Positions 16,053 to 27,106 of a stretch of DNA of 50,677 nt are shown piece by piece. This stretch comes from Thermoproteota archaeon. Lineage in GTDB: Archaea; Thermoproteota; Bathyarchaeia; RBG-16-48-13; GCA-020355125. The stretch spans positions 1 through 50,677 of the forward strand of contig JAUPKU010000101.1 in assembly GCA_030837285.1 (NCBI GenBank), read 5' to 3'. The translations under genes were made by a program, and so were the position numbers. The notes beneath the pieces are model-generated. The model saw only the letters and a program-made list of their open reading frames with translations, did no database searches and was not told the DNA's origin. Positions within the stretch are counted from its first letter, which is position 1. Each line of letters starts with the position of its first letter.

Positions 16053-16979
16053 CTATTGCAATACTCTGAACGCGGATATAGCCGCCATGGCTCCTTCTCC
16101 AACGGCAGTTGCTATCTGCATTCCACCACCGGTGCAGTCTCCAGCTGCAAAGACTCCTTCAACATTAGTTCTCTGTCTTCTATCAATCTTTATAGATCCT
16201 CCATCCGCCAATTCAATTCCAGCCCTCTTCATTATTTCAGTGTTTGGAACAACTCCAATGGCGATGAAGACTGCTTTAACCTTCAATTCTCTACTATCTC
16301 CATCTGCTAACCTCTTCACTCGAAGGGAATTCACGAAAATATCTCCGATAATAGCCTCCGCACTGTATCCTCTCAGAATTTCCGTGTTTCTCTTCTCCTC
16401 AAGCTTCCTGATTAATAGGTTTGCAGCTGGGGGATCAATTTCTTTTGAGATTACGTAGACCTTAGATGCTATATCTGAAAGGAATAAGGCGTCTTCAAAC
16501 GCTTCATCCTCAGACCCCACAACTGCTACATCTTGACCCTGAAATAGAGGTCCATCACAGAGGGCACAGTAGGTAACTCCCTTTCCTGAGAATTCCTTCT
16601 CTCCTGGAATAAAGAGGCGTCTCCTCTGAACACCTATAGCGATTATCACTGATCTTGTCGTATACTTCTTTGATCGTGTAATAACAGTCTTGATTTCGTC
16701 GTCTAGTAAGAGGGCGAGAGCCTCTTCATTTACATTCACTTTTCCACCTACTTGCTCAAACTGGCTTAAAATCTTTTTAGCCAGTTCTTCCCCGGTGATT
16801 GGTTCAGGAAAACCGGGATAGTTCTCTATTTGAGGGCCTTCCACGGCTCTTCCGCCTGGAAATTTACTTTCTAAAACTAGGATTCGTAGCCCTCTTCTTA
16901 GAGCATAGATACCTGCTGTTAGTCCCGCTGGTCCTGCCCCAAGAATTATAATGTCAAATTCTGCCTTTAGAGTTTCCAT
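16053..16979 (-). CDS. Thioredoxin-reductase-like flavoprotein with altered NAD(P)H site
   Basis: A 308-residue protein with the low-Mr thioredoxin reductase layout: FAD loop ILGAGPAGLTAGIYALRRG near residue 13, redox pair Cys138-x2-Cys141 in GVTYCALCDGP, and the C-terminal FAD motif VEGVFAAGDCTGGG. The NADPH loop, normally GGGxxA, reads VVGSEDEAFEDALFLS (residues 155-160 GSEDEA), and the HRRxxxR that binds the NADPH phosphate is absent (SKEIDPPAANLL). It may use NADH, reduced F420, ferredoxin or another donor. A Cys-pair substrate (thioredoxin or glutaredoxin-like protein) is expected from the family. A 13-codon open frame and two alternative hairpins lie upstream on the same strand. Confidence 0.85.
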   Translation of the reverse strand: METLKAEFDIIILGAGPAGLTAGIYALRRGLRILVLESKFPGGRAVEGPQIENYPGFPEPITGEELAKKILSQFEQVGGKVNVNEEALALLLDDEIKTVITRSKKYTTRSVIIAIGVQRRRLFIPGEKEFSGKGVTYCALCDGPLFQGQDVAVVGSEDEAFEDALFLSDIASKVYVISKEIDPPAANLLIRKLEEKRNTEILRGYSAEAIIGDIFVNSLRVKRLADGDSRELKVKAVFIAIGVVPNTEIMKRAGIELADGGSIKIDRRQRTNVEGVFAAGDCTGGGMQIATAVGEGAMAAISAFRVLQ

Positions 16980-17062
16980 CCTTCTTCCTCTCAGAAGATA
17001 TAACGGGGAGGCTTTAGAAAAAGATTATGAAAAAATGGAAAAAATAAAGTTGTTAATTTAAT

Positions 17063-17094
17063 CTGAGAATAATGCTGATTCTATTCTCAGCATT
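17063..17094 (-). promoter_or_regulatory. Two mutually exclusive hairpins between mini-ORF and TrxR-like gene
   Basis: On the plus strand CTGAGAAT (17063-17070) pairs perfectly with ATTCTCAG (17083-17090), and AATGCTGA (17071-17078) pairs perfectly with TCAGCATT (17087-17094). Each is an eight-pair stem and they share 17087-17090, so they cannot form together. They lie between the mini-ORF stop (17121) and the TrxR-like start (16979). A T/A-rich stretch follows on the minus strand. Terminator, attenuator or transcript-end stabiliser are all possible. Confidence 0.45.
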
Positions 17095-17120
17095 TTATGA
17101 CAGGTCTAACCAACACGACC

Positions 17121-17162
17121 TTACTTCTTCTTTGCAGGCTTTGCTGGCTTTTTAGCTGGCAT
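17121..17162 (-). CDS. 13-residue Lys/Pro/Ala mini-protein or leader peptide
   Basis: ATG at 17162 to TAA at 17121 encodes MPAKKPAKPAKKK, seven lysines in thirteen residues. A clean GGAGG lies 12 bases upstream in an otherwise T/A-rich region, which makes translation credible despite the length. It could be a tiny basic nucleic-acid-binding peptide, or a leader peptide for the TrxR-like gene that starts 142 bases downstream past two alternative hairpins. The Pro-Ala-Lys stretches could stall or slow ribosomes. No homologue is recognised. Peptide-coupled attenuation is not established in archaea. Confidence 0.45.
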   Translation of the reverse strand: MPAKKPAKPAKKK

Positions 17163-17460
17163 TTTGTATTTTTTTCCTCCAGTTAATCTAATATTTTAGA
17201 GTTTCTGGATAAAAAACTTTCTGTGAGTTTTTTTAATTCTATTTTCATAGATGTTTTTGAAAAATAAGCATTTTTTGAGGTTATTTTAAAACAGCTACTT
17301 GGAGAAATTTAATCCTCGCTTAGTGGGGCAAAATTCTAACTAAACTTCTGGAAAAGAGCTTTTGGAAATCTCTGGATGAGACTGCGTTAAGTAATCAAAC
17401 CTTATAAGATAGAAGTAGGATGATTATAAAATTCAGTTTTCAGTCGGAGATCAATCGCAT
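17163..17460. other. Divergent intergenic region, TrxR side to nfnA
   Basis: AT-rich DNA carrying the ribosome site and presumed promoter of the mini-ORF on the minus strand and, near 17399-17408, CTTATAAG, a TATA-like element about 55 bases before nfnA. No other reading frame or RNA is evident. Confidence 0.5.
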
Positions 17461-19742
<2,282 letters not shown>

Positions 19743-19878
19743 CGTTGTATTCTTGATTGCCATGCTTCCTCCCTACTTTGCAAGTTTAACAATTGCGACT
19801 TGAACTGAATCACGTATTATCTCAATAATATGTGATCTCTAATCATTTTTAAACTACAAATTTCATATTTATCCATTA

Positions 19879-20553
19879 GTGGCTGGAATGAATTACGGGG
19901 AAAGGATGCAGAATATCATTACGGCGTTGGAGCACTATTTTCCAAATATTTATGACCCACATGTCCCTGACTCTTTTCAATTACTAGTCGCCACCATCCT
20001 CAGCCAGAACACTTCTGACAAAAACTCTCAAAAGACCTTTGCGAAGCTTTCGGAGCGTTTTAAAATCAACCCTGAAATCATAGCGGATCTCAGCCCAGAG
20101 GATATCCTACCTCTAATCAATTCCGGTGGTCTCGGCGACATAAAGAGTAAGCGAATAGTACACGTAGCTAAGATCATATTGGAGAAATTCGGGGGTGATT
20201 TGAGTCCAATATTGGCTCTCCCCCTGGATGATGCTCGAGAGATTCTAATGAGCATTAAAGGTATTGGTCCCAAAACAGCTGACGTTGTCTTATCCTTCGC
20301 AGGAAAGAAGTCAGTTATTCCCGTTGACACTAACATTTTTAGAGTGACTAACAGAATAGGACTTGTCGAGGGAAGAAATTATGAGCGGACTCGAAGAGCT
20401 CTTGAGGAATGTATTCCACTTGAGAAGACGCAGGAGATGCATTTACTCTTAATTCAACTCGGTAGAGAGATATGCAAACCTAGAAACCCAAAATGTAGTG
20501 CTTGCCCAATTAACAGTTTCTGTGATTATGCAAAAAGCCTTAATGTGAGGTAA
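19879..20553 (+). CDS. nth: Endonuclease III (DNA glycosylase/AP lyase)
   Basis: A 224-residue HhH-GPD protein. LVATILSQNTSDKNSQ opens the core; the helix-hairpin-helix LMSIKGIGPKTADVVLSFA carries the catalytic Lys132, and the conserved Asp150 follows in IPVDTNIFRVTNRIG. A C-terminal [4Fe-4S] loop has Cys spacing C-x6-C-x2-C-x5-C (CKPRNPKCSACPINSFC). It excises oxidised pyrimidines and nicks abasic sites in base excision repair. The start is GTG 19879; the ATG three codons later is equally possible. It probably forms a unit with the short gene downstream, 45 bases away. Confidence 0.93.
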   Translation: MAGMNYGERMQNIITALEHYFPNIYDPHVPDSFQLLVATILSQNTSDKNSQKTFAKLSERFKINPEIIADLSPEDILPLINSGGLGDIKSKRIVHVAKIILEKFGGDLSPILALPLDDAREILMSIKGIGPKTADVVLSFAGKKSVIPVDTNIFRVTNRIGLVEGRNYERTRRALEECIPLEKTQEMHLLLIQLGREICKPRNPKCSACPINSFCDYAKSLNVR

Positions 20554-20598
20554 TACGAAATACGACTGGTTAACCAATAATTATTGGGATAGGATTCT

Positions 20599-20949
20599 TT
20601 GGTTTATGAAAGTTTCACTGCCGAAATCGAGGAAAGGGAATTTAAGTTCACAGCATCCCTCATAAAGCTTGAGAATGCTGTTTTCATCTTCTTCGACAAT
20701 AAAGGAAATTCCAAGTTGGGGACTCTCTCTATCGCAATGCCACAATTTGATGGAAAAACATGTATTTCCTCGATTATACTAGGAACAAGAAATGAAGTTT
20801 TAACGAAGATTCTTGCGGAGTACTTTGCGAAGACTTTCAACAGCATCGCTTTAGTCTCAACCCATTTTACAGAGATTAGCGAGAGTAAAGTAAGTTCAAT
20901 TTTACTGAAGTTGGCTGAGAAACTATCTGAAAAGGCTAAATCAACATAG
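20599..20949 (+). CDS. Small conserved-looking protein, possible PAC4-like proteasome assembly chaperone
   Basis: A 116-residue soluble protein from TTG 20599. Its order of elements, a beta strand KFTASLIKLENAVFIFF, then KLGTLSIAMP, SSIILGTRNEVLTKILAEYFAK and NSIALVSTHFTE, resembles the eukaryotic proteasome chaperone PAC4/Pba4: a strand pair, SLLG-like loop, amphipathic helix, and a final strand. That is a judgement by eye on a short, divergent fold and not a family assignment. No proteasome gene is adjacent; the neighbours are nth and ileS. The last 25 residues form a Lys/Ser-rich helix. If the match fails, treat it as a conserved hypothetical. Confidence 0.55.
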   Translation: MVYESFTAEIEEREFKFTASLIKLENAVFIFFDNKGNSKLGTLSIAMPQFDGKTCISSIILGTRNEVLTKILAEYFAKTFNSIALVSTHFTEISESKVSSILLKLAEKLSEKAKST

Positions 20950-21097
20950 TGTACGCTAATCGCCTATAAGAAAGATGAAAACGATGTCCCGCCAAACTTA
21001 TTAAACCCATTCAACCTCTACAACACTACTTATGCTACTGTAGAAACGAATGAAACTCTCAAGCAAGTTCTAGAGTTTCGACACAAAAAGGTGAAAA

Positions 21098-24000
21098 ATG
21101 ATGAAAGTTGTCGGTGGACCATACGATTCAGTAGAAGTTGAGAAGAAAGTCTCCCTATGGTGGAACCAAAATAGAATCTTTCAAAAAATGGTAGAATCAA
21201 AGAAGGGAGCTGAACTCTTTCGCTTCCTCGAAGGTCCACCAACAGTCAATGGCTTCATGCACGTTGGACACGCTAGAGGCAGAGCTATGAAAGATGTAGT
21301 TCTCCGATACAAGACGATGGCTGGCTATGATGTCTGGCGACGAGCAGGATGGGACTGTCAGGGATTACCAGTGGAACTAGAGGTTGAAAAGAAGTTTGGA
21401 ATCTCCTCCAAGAAGGAAATAGAGGAAAAAATTGGGCTTCAAAAGTTTGTCGAAGAATGTCAAAAACTTGTTGATTTTTATCTGAACCACTGGCGAAACA
21501 ACTCCGAGAGACTTGGTCTCTGGCTTGACTACGATCTCGCTTACGAAACTAGAAAAAGAGATTATATCGAATTCGTTTGGTGGGCTCTTAAAGAAGCGGA
21601 TAAGAAGGGACTTTTAACCGAAGACTTTAAAGTGGTACCTAGATGCCCTAGATGTGAAACTTCCCTTTCAAGCCATGAAGTAGCTCAAGGTTATGCCACA
21701 ACAACAGACCCATCGATATACGTGAAGTTTCCCATCCAAGGCAAGGAAAACGAGTTCATAATAATCTGGACTACAACACCTTGGACTCTTCCAGGAGACG
21801 AAGCTGTCTCAATCCATCCTCGAAATAACTACACCAAAGTGAGTGTTCGAAATGAGGTTTGGATACTAGCCGAGCAACTTGTTGAGAGAGTCATGAAAGA
21901 TCTTAAAGTAAACCAGTATAAAGTGATAGATGTATTTCCTGGGAAGAAGTTGGAAGGAACCAAGTACATCCATCCTCTTCTTGAGGAAGTGCCTGCTCAG
22001 AGCGAGCATAAGGGAAAATTCGATCATGCAATAATATGTGGCGAGCATGTAACTCTAGAAGAAGGAACTGGATGCGTGCACACAGCTCCTGCACACGGGC
22101 CAGAAGACTTTGAAATAGGAAAGAAGTATAGTCTACCAATATTCTGTCCTGTCAGTGGAGATGGTCATTTCACCAGCGAGGGCGGAAAATACGCTGGGTT
22201 GTTCGTGAAGGAATCTGATTCCAAAATAATAGCGGATTTAGAGAAGAAGGGTCTTCTACTTAAGGCTAGCACATTGGAACATGAGTACCCTTTCTGTTGG
22301 CGATGCAATACACCTCTCATCTATCTAGCTGATAAACAATGGTTCTTAAAAGTTGAATCAGTGAAAAAAAGAATATTGGAGGAGAATAAGGCTACAAGCT
22401 GGGTTCCGGACTGGGCTGGTTCTAGTAGATTCGAAGACTGGCTTGCCAATTCTGGAGACTGGTGTATCTCACGTTCTAGGGTTTGGGGTTCTCCACTACC
22501 CGTTTGGATATGCCAAAAATGCGGCAATAAACATGTAGTGGGAACTTTGAAAGAGCTTACGAAAGAAGCGAAGACTCTTCCAGAAAACTTGGATCTACAT
22601 CGTCCTTGGATAGACGAAGTGGTTTTCAAATGTGGGAAATGTGGAGAAGATATGCGGCGGGTCGAGTATGTCCTCGACTGTTGGCTGGACTCAGGTGTGG
22701 CTCACTCTGCTTCCATAGACTATCTAAAGGATAAGCGATTATTTGAGATTCTTTATCCCTACGATTTCATAACAGAGGCTATAGATCAAACTAGAGGCTG
22801 GTTCTACTCTTTAGTATTCACTGGAGTCATACTTTTTGATAACAGTCCGTACAAGAGAGTTCTTTGTCAAGGTCTCATGCTTGACAGATATGGTCAAAAA
22901 ATGTCAAAATCTAAAGGAAATGTTATCTGGGCCTCAGAAGCCATGGAGAAGATTGGTGCTGATCCTCTACGAGTATACATTCTGTGGAAGTCGTCTCCCT
23001 GGGACTCTCTTTCCTTCGACTACGATGAAACTGAGCAGGTTAAGCGATGGTTATCCATCCTTTGGAATATCTTCTCCTTCGCAACAACATACATGAATCT
23101 TGATGAATTTAATCCAAATGAATTGCAAATTGAGAAGATCAAAGAACATCTGAGACCGGAGGACAGGTGGCTCCTCTCAAGAACTCAATCTCTAGTTAAA
23201 AACGTTACAGCAAATCTTGATGCACTCTACTTGAACCAAGCCATAAGAGACATATTAACTTTCATAACAGAAGACCTAAGTCGCTTCTACATTAGGCTCA
23301 TTAGACGCCGGACATGGGTTGAGAAGAAAGATCCTGATAAGCAAGCTGTCTATGCAACCCTTTATGAATCTTTATCCACGATTCTGAGAATCTTAGCTCC
23401 ATTTGCCCCATACGTTTCAGAAGAACTCTACCAGGCTCTAGTTAGAAGCAATGATTCCAATGCCCCTGAAAGCGTTCATATGGCTGTCTGGCCCAGGGCA
23501 AAGGATGAATGGATAGACGACGAACTGGAAGCTAATATGGCTCTTATAAATGATATGCTAGAAAAAGTCTACACTTCCAGACAGAGGGCTAAGTTGAAAC
23601 TCCGATGGCCAGTCCAAACCCTTTACGTATCACCCCTTGAGGAGAAAGTCAAGAGGGCAGTAGAAGCCCTGAAGGAGATATTCTTGGACCAAGCGAATGC
23701 GAAGACCTTGGAGATTCTAGAAGCTGGTGAGATACCAACTTCAGTGAATGTTAGGGTTGATCTCAATTTCCAAGAGGCAGGTCCACAATTCAAGGAAAAG
23801 ATTCCGGAGATATCTAGTCTTATAAGAAAAGTTGATGGGCGCGTAGTAAAACAAGAAGTTTTCAAGAACGGAAAATACTTTCTTACACTCAGAAACAAGG
23901 AAATAGTAGAGTTATCTCCAAATCTCCTCGTCTTCAAAGAGGAATTACCCGAAAATCTAACTGCCTCAGAGTCATCCTACTCCAAGATCTACTTGGATAT

Positions 24001-24307
24001 CACCAGAACCCCGGAGCTACTTGCAGAGTCTCTAGCGAAGGAAGTTCTAAGACGAGCGCAGATCATGAGGAAAGAGATGAATCTGAAAGTAGACGAATAT
24101 GTGGATGTTGCCATTAAAGTTCTAGAAGATGAAACTTTAGGAACCCTTCAGACTGTAAAGAATTTCCTAGCCACCGAGATAAGAGCGCAAAAACTTTCGA
24201 TACTTCAGAAAGATCTTGAATTATCAGGGGAAGCCTACGTGAAGGAGTGGGAGATCGACGGAGAAACCATAACAATTTGCATAACACGTTTAAACAAGAT
24301 TGATTAA
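21098..24307 (+). CDS. ileS: Isoleucyl-tRNA synthetase
   Basis: A 1069-residue class I synthetase of the length expected for archaeal/eukaryotic IleRS. The HIGH motif is in FMHVGHARG, PPTVNG precedes it, and KMSKS is in GQKMSKSKGNV near residue 602. The CP1 editing domain has IIIWTTTPWTLPGDEAV and GTGCVHTAPAHGPEDF. Cys pairs CPRC and later CQKC/CGKC suggest structural zinc. It attaches isoleucine to tRNA-Ile and clears valine by editing. Two adjacent ATGs (21098, 21101) could start it; a TATA-like ACTTATTAAACC lies about 95 bases upstream. Confidence 0.97.
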   Translation: MMKVVGGPYDSVEVEKKVSLWWNQNRIFQKMVESKKGAELFRFLEGPPTVNGFMHVGHARGRAMKDVVLRYKTMAGYDVWRRAGWDCQGLPVELEVEKKFGISSKKEIEEKIGLQKFVEECQKLVDFYLNHWRNNSERLGLWLDYDLAYETRKRDYIEFVWWALKEADKKGLLTEDFKVVPRCPRCETSLSSHEVAQGYATTTDPSIYVKFPIQGKENEFIIIWTTTPWTLPGDEAVSIHPRNNYTKVSVRNEVWILAEQLVERVMKDLKVNQYKVIDVFPGKKLEGTKYIHPLLEEVPAQSEHKGKFDHAIICGEHVTLEEGTGCVHTAPAHGPEDFEIGKKYSLPIFCPVSGDGHFTSEGGKYAGLFVKESDSKIIADLEKKGLLLKASTLEHEYPFCWRCNTPLIYLADKQWFLKVESVKKRILEENKATSWVPDWAGSSRFEDWLANSGDWCISRSRVWGSPLPVWICQKCGNKHVVGTLKELTKEAKTLPENLDLHRPWIDEVVFKCGKCGEDMRRVEYVLDCWLDSGVAHSASIDYLKDKRLFEILYPYDFITEAIDQTRGWFYSLVFTGVILFDNSPYKRVLCQGLMLDRYGQKMSKSKGNVIWASEAMEKIGADPLRVYILWKSSPWDSLSFDYDETEQVKRWLSILWNIFSFATTYMNLDEFNPNELQIEKIKEHLRPEDRWLLSRTQSLVKNVTANLDALYLNQAIRDILTFITEDLSRFYIRLIRRRTWVEKKDPDKQAVYATLYESLSTILRILAPFAPYVSEELYQALVRSNDSNAPESVHMAVWPRAKDEWIDDELEANMALINDMLEKVYTSRQRAKLKLRWPVQTLYVSPLEEKVKRAVEALKEIFLDQANAKTLEILEAGEIPTSVNVRVDLNFQEAGPQFKEKIPEISSLIRKVDGRVVKQEVFKNGKYFLTLRNKEIVELSPNLLVFKEELPENLTASESSYSKIYLDITRTPELLAESLAKEVLRRAQIMRKEMNLKVDEYVDVAIKVLEDETLGTLQTVKNFLATEIRAQKLSILQKDLELSGEAYVKEWEIDGETITICITRLNKID

Positions 24308-24409
24308 ACTCCACTTATATCTTCTCATATGACCTTTTCATCAGTCTTTATAAACCATGATCGTATTTGAAATAGGGCTAGAATCTGTCTGTCTTAGGAG
24401 GAATACTAC

Positions 24410-25690
24410 ATGCTTGAAATACACTTCATCCGTGAGAATCCTGACACTGTTAAGAACGATCTTGAGAAGAGGGGTGATCTAGACAAAGTCTCTTGGGTAG
24501 ACGACGTAATAACAGCTGACAGAGAATGGCGTCGACTACTAACCGAAGCTAACACCCTGCGGAAGAGGAGAAATGAGATAACCCAAGAGATTGCCAAACT
24601 AAAGAAGGAAGGACAAACCGCTGAAGAGAAGGTTAAGGAAGCTGAAGCCATTCCAGAAGAAATAAGCCAGCTTGAGGAAGAAATACAAAAGCGCAGAGAA
24701 AAAGTTGACTACTTTCTCTTAAGGCTGCCAAACATAATGGACACATCTGTCCCTCTCGGCAAAGATGACAATGATAATGTAGAGGTAAGAAGATGGGGAG
24801 AAATCCCTCTATTCGCATTTAAGCCAAAAGACCATATAGACTTAGCTTTGAACCTTGATCTCATTGATCTGGAGAGAGCTGCAAAAGTCGCTGGAGCAAG
24901 GTTCTACTACTTGAAGAAGAAGCTAGTTCAATTAAATTATGCTCTCATGAAGTACGCCTTAGATTTTGCAGAAAAGAAAGGCTTCACACTAATTCAGCCA
25001 CCCTATACCATAAAAAGGGAAGCTGTAGAAGGAGCTGTAGCCCTCTCAGACTTTGAGGATGTGATATACAAGATTGAAGGTGAAAATCTCTATCTTATTG
25101 CAACTGCTGAGCATGCATTAGCTTCCATGCACATGGATGAAATCTTAGACGGAAGAAGCCTACCTTTGATGTATGGTGGCATAAGCCCTTGCTTTAGGAA
25201 GGAGGCTGGAGCACATGGTCGAGACACTAAGGGTATCTTCAGAGTCCATCAGTTCGAGAAAGTGGAACAATTCGTCTTCTGCAAGCCTGAAGAATCTTTG
25301 AAAGAACATGAGATCCTTATTTCAAACGCTGAAGAATTCTTCCAACAGTTGGAACTTCCATATCGTATAGTCAACGTATGCAGTGGTGACCTTGGAACCG
25401 TGGCAGCCAAGAAATACGACTTAGAAGTTTGGCTTCCAGGTCAGAACAAGTACAGAGAAGCTGTTTCATGTAGCAACTGCACTAGCTATCAAGCTGTGCG
25501 ATCAAGCATAAGATATCGTGATAAACCTAGTGAGCCGACGAACTATGTTCATACTCTAAACAGCACCCTTGTCGCAACAGAACGAGCACTCATCGCTATT
25601 CTAGAGAATCATCAACTTGAAGACGGCTCTATTCAGCTTCCCAAAGTTCTAATTCCGTACATGGGCGGCTTAGAAAGAATAACCAAGTAA
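24410..25690 (+). CDS. serS: Seryl-tRNA synthetase (standard class II type)
   Basis: A 426-residue class II synthetase. The N-terminal ~110 residues form the long antiparallel coiled-coil arm that grips tRNA-Ser (charged KEGQTAEEKVKEAEAIPEEI stretch). Motif 2 is FRKEAGAHGRDTKGIFRVHQFEKVEQF and motif 3 is near the C-terminus (NSTLVATERALIAILENH). It is the common SerRS, not the rare methanogen-type enzyme. ATG 24410 has a strong TAGGAGGA ribosome site nine bases before, and a TATA-like CTTTATAAACC lies near 24344-24354. It is convergent with the TraB-like gene, 13 bases between stops. Confidence 0.97.
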   Translation: MLEIHFIRENPDTVKNDLEKRGDLDKVSWVDDVITADREWRRLLTEANTLRKRRNEITQEIAKLKKEGQTAEEKVKEAEAIPEEISQLEEEIQKRREKVDYFLLRLPNIMDTSVPLGKDDNDNVEVRRWGEIPLFAFKPKDHIDLALNLDLIDLERAAKVAGARFYYLKKKLVQLNYALMKYALDFAEKKGFTLIQPPYTIKREAVEGAVALSDFEDVIYKIEGENLYLIATAEHALASMHMDEILDGRSLPLMYGGISPCFRKEAGAHGRDTKGIFRVHQFEKVEQFVFCKPEESLKEHEILISNAEEFFQQLELPYRIVNVCSGDLGTVAAKKYDLEVWLPGQNKYREAVSCSNCTSYQAVRSSIRYRDKPSEPTNYVHTLNSTLVATERALIAILENHQLEDGSIQLPKVLIPYMGGLERITK

Positions 25691-25703
25691 AAACCTGATT
25701 TGA

Positions 25704-26507
25704 TTAGTCTTTTCTTATAAAGTAAGGCGGAGAGAAGGCTATTCCGAACTGTTCAAGCAGTTGATACGCATTTCCTGGTTGCTTCAATAGCATTTGAATT
25801 CCCCCAACATGAGCAGCGCCTACAAATGCAACTATTTTAAAACTCTTAAATCCTCTACCTAAGTATTGAGAAACTAAATAAATCAGTCTACAAGCCATCA
25901 AAGCATTCCTCTCCAAGATCAAAACTCTCCATAAAGTCGGAAAATTCTTCCTCATTAATTCCAAATCACCATTGAAAAGGAGCATAGATTCGTCTTTTAA
26001 TCCCTCCTCCCAAAGTCTCATTCCGTAAGCTTCCCTCTGCTCTACATACTTCTGTAGTCTCTGCCAAGCTTTAGCCTCCTCTGAAGAAGCTCTAGCTAGA
26101 ATTCTGGCCATGATCTCATCCTGAATCATGTCAATAAGCCAGAAATCCAGGTTCATCTTTTCCCTTTTCAAAGTCTTAATGGTTGCAACGAATTCACATT
26201 TCTTTGAACAAAAGTTTTTTTCTAGACAATAATCGCACATACTAAGAATGTACTCGTATCTATACTGGCAGAGTTCTATACACAATCCAACGGGTTTTAA
26301 ATTGTTTATAATCTGCAATACTTCACTCGTACTTCTAGCACTGAAATGGGCAGAACCTACAAACTCAACGTACTGGAGGCAATCAACCTCAGGAAGCAGA
26401 AAACCTTTAGAAACAGCAGTCGTCCTCTGGATAGACGAGTCCTTTAGGAAGTCCTTAAGATAATCATCTACAATATGCTTAACTTCATTTAGAAACACAT
26501 CAATCAA
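25704..26507 (-). CDS. TraB/PrgY-like protein with a Cys cluster insertion
   Basis: A 267-residue protein. VEFVGSAHFSARSTSEVLQII and PVGLCIELCQYRYEYI (residues 47-87) match the N-terminal TraB motif (GTxHxSxxS and VxxELxxxR), and the C-terminal KIVAFVGAAHVGGIQMLLKQ matches its second GxxH motif. TraB/PrgY proteins, related to TIKI and EreA-like hydrolases, are implicated in pheromone inactivation or membrane-linked proteolysis, but no archaeal role is firmly known. Between the motifs lies Cys91-x2-Cys94-x5-Cys100-x3-Cys104, suggesting a zinc or Fe-S site I do not associate with the family. The usual C-terminal membrane region is absent. TTG start at 26507. Confidence 0.7.
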   Translation of the reverse strand: MIDVFLNEVKHIVDDYLKDFLKDSSIQRTTAVSKGFLLPEVDCLQYVEFVGSAHFSARSTSEVLQIINNLKPVGLCIELCQYRYEYILSMCDYCLEKNFCSKKCEFVATIKTLKREKMNLDFWLIDMIQDEIMARILARASSEEAKAWQRLQKYVEQREAYGMRLWEEGLKDESMLLFNGDLELMRKNFPTLWRVLILERNALMACRLIYLVSQYLGRGFKSFKIVAFVGAAHVGGIQMLLKQPGNAYQLLEQFGIAFSPPYFIRKD

Positions 26508-26597
26508 TTTTGTTTCATCCTGAAAATCAAAGACAGTCTTCTTAAATTAAATCTGTCGGTCATGAGATCATCTATTCAACTCTATGAAGAATCTTAG

Positions 26598-26613
26598 ATA
26601 GCTAATTAGCTAT
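26598..26613. promoter_or_regulatory. 16-bp perfect palindrome upstream of ferredoxin gene
   Basis: ATAGCTAATTAGCTAT is fully self-complementary and lies 120 bases before the ferredoxin ATG and about 90 bases before the TraB-like start, in the divergent intergenic region. A dimeric repressor or activator site is possible; chance cannot be excluded in AT-rich DNA. Confidence 0.35.
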
Positions 26614-26732
26614 GAGTACGAACGAAGAATTTGAAGATAGCATTGCTGGGAAAACTAAACATTTTTATCTCTGTATTTATTAATAGCGTCCGACTTGATA
26701 AGCCTCCAACAACCTATGAGGTGATAGATAGA

Positions 26733-26924
26733 ATGGTTTCCATAAAAATTGACGAAGAAAAATGTACTGGTTGCAGTACCTGTGTCGATACATGTCCTGT
26801 TGGCGTCTACGAACTTAAGGAATCAAAGGGTAAGAAGGCTGTTCCAATAAATATGGATCAATGCCTGATTTGTAGAGCTTGCGAAGTGCAGTGCCCCAGT
26901 AGCGCTATCAAAGTAAACGAATAG
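26733..26924 (+). CDS. 2[4Fe-4S] ferredoxin
   Basis: A 63-residue ferredoxin with two CxxCxxCxxxC motifs: Cys11, 14, 17, 21 (CTGCSTCVDTC) and Cys44, 47, 50, 54 (CLICRACEVQC), each followed by Pro. It is the low-potential electron carrier expected to serve oxidoreductases such as NfnAB. I set the start at ATG 26733 because GAGGTGAT lies nine bases upstream and because this gives the normal ferredoxin N-terminus; the frame is open upstream to 26631 but that part looks non-coding. Confidence 0.93.
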   Translation: MVSIKIDEEKCTGCSTCVDTCPVGVYELKESKGKKAVPINMDQCLICRACEVQCPSSAIKVNE

Positions 26925-27106
26925 ACAAACCGTTACTTTTCCCTTTATCTTTTCCAATTTCGTATTTTAGTATTTTTCCATAGCCCGAATTTCTCTTATT
27001 GAGTGTGAAATAGGTTCTGCTATTTTAAAATCTTCTCGGAAAAATTCTTTTATACATAAGAACACATTCAGTTGTAGGAAAAGAGGTAGAAAAGGAATCT
27101 AATACC

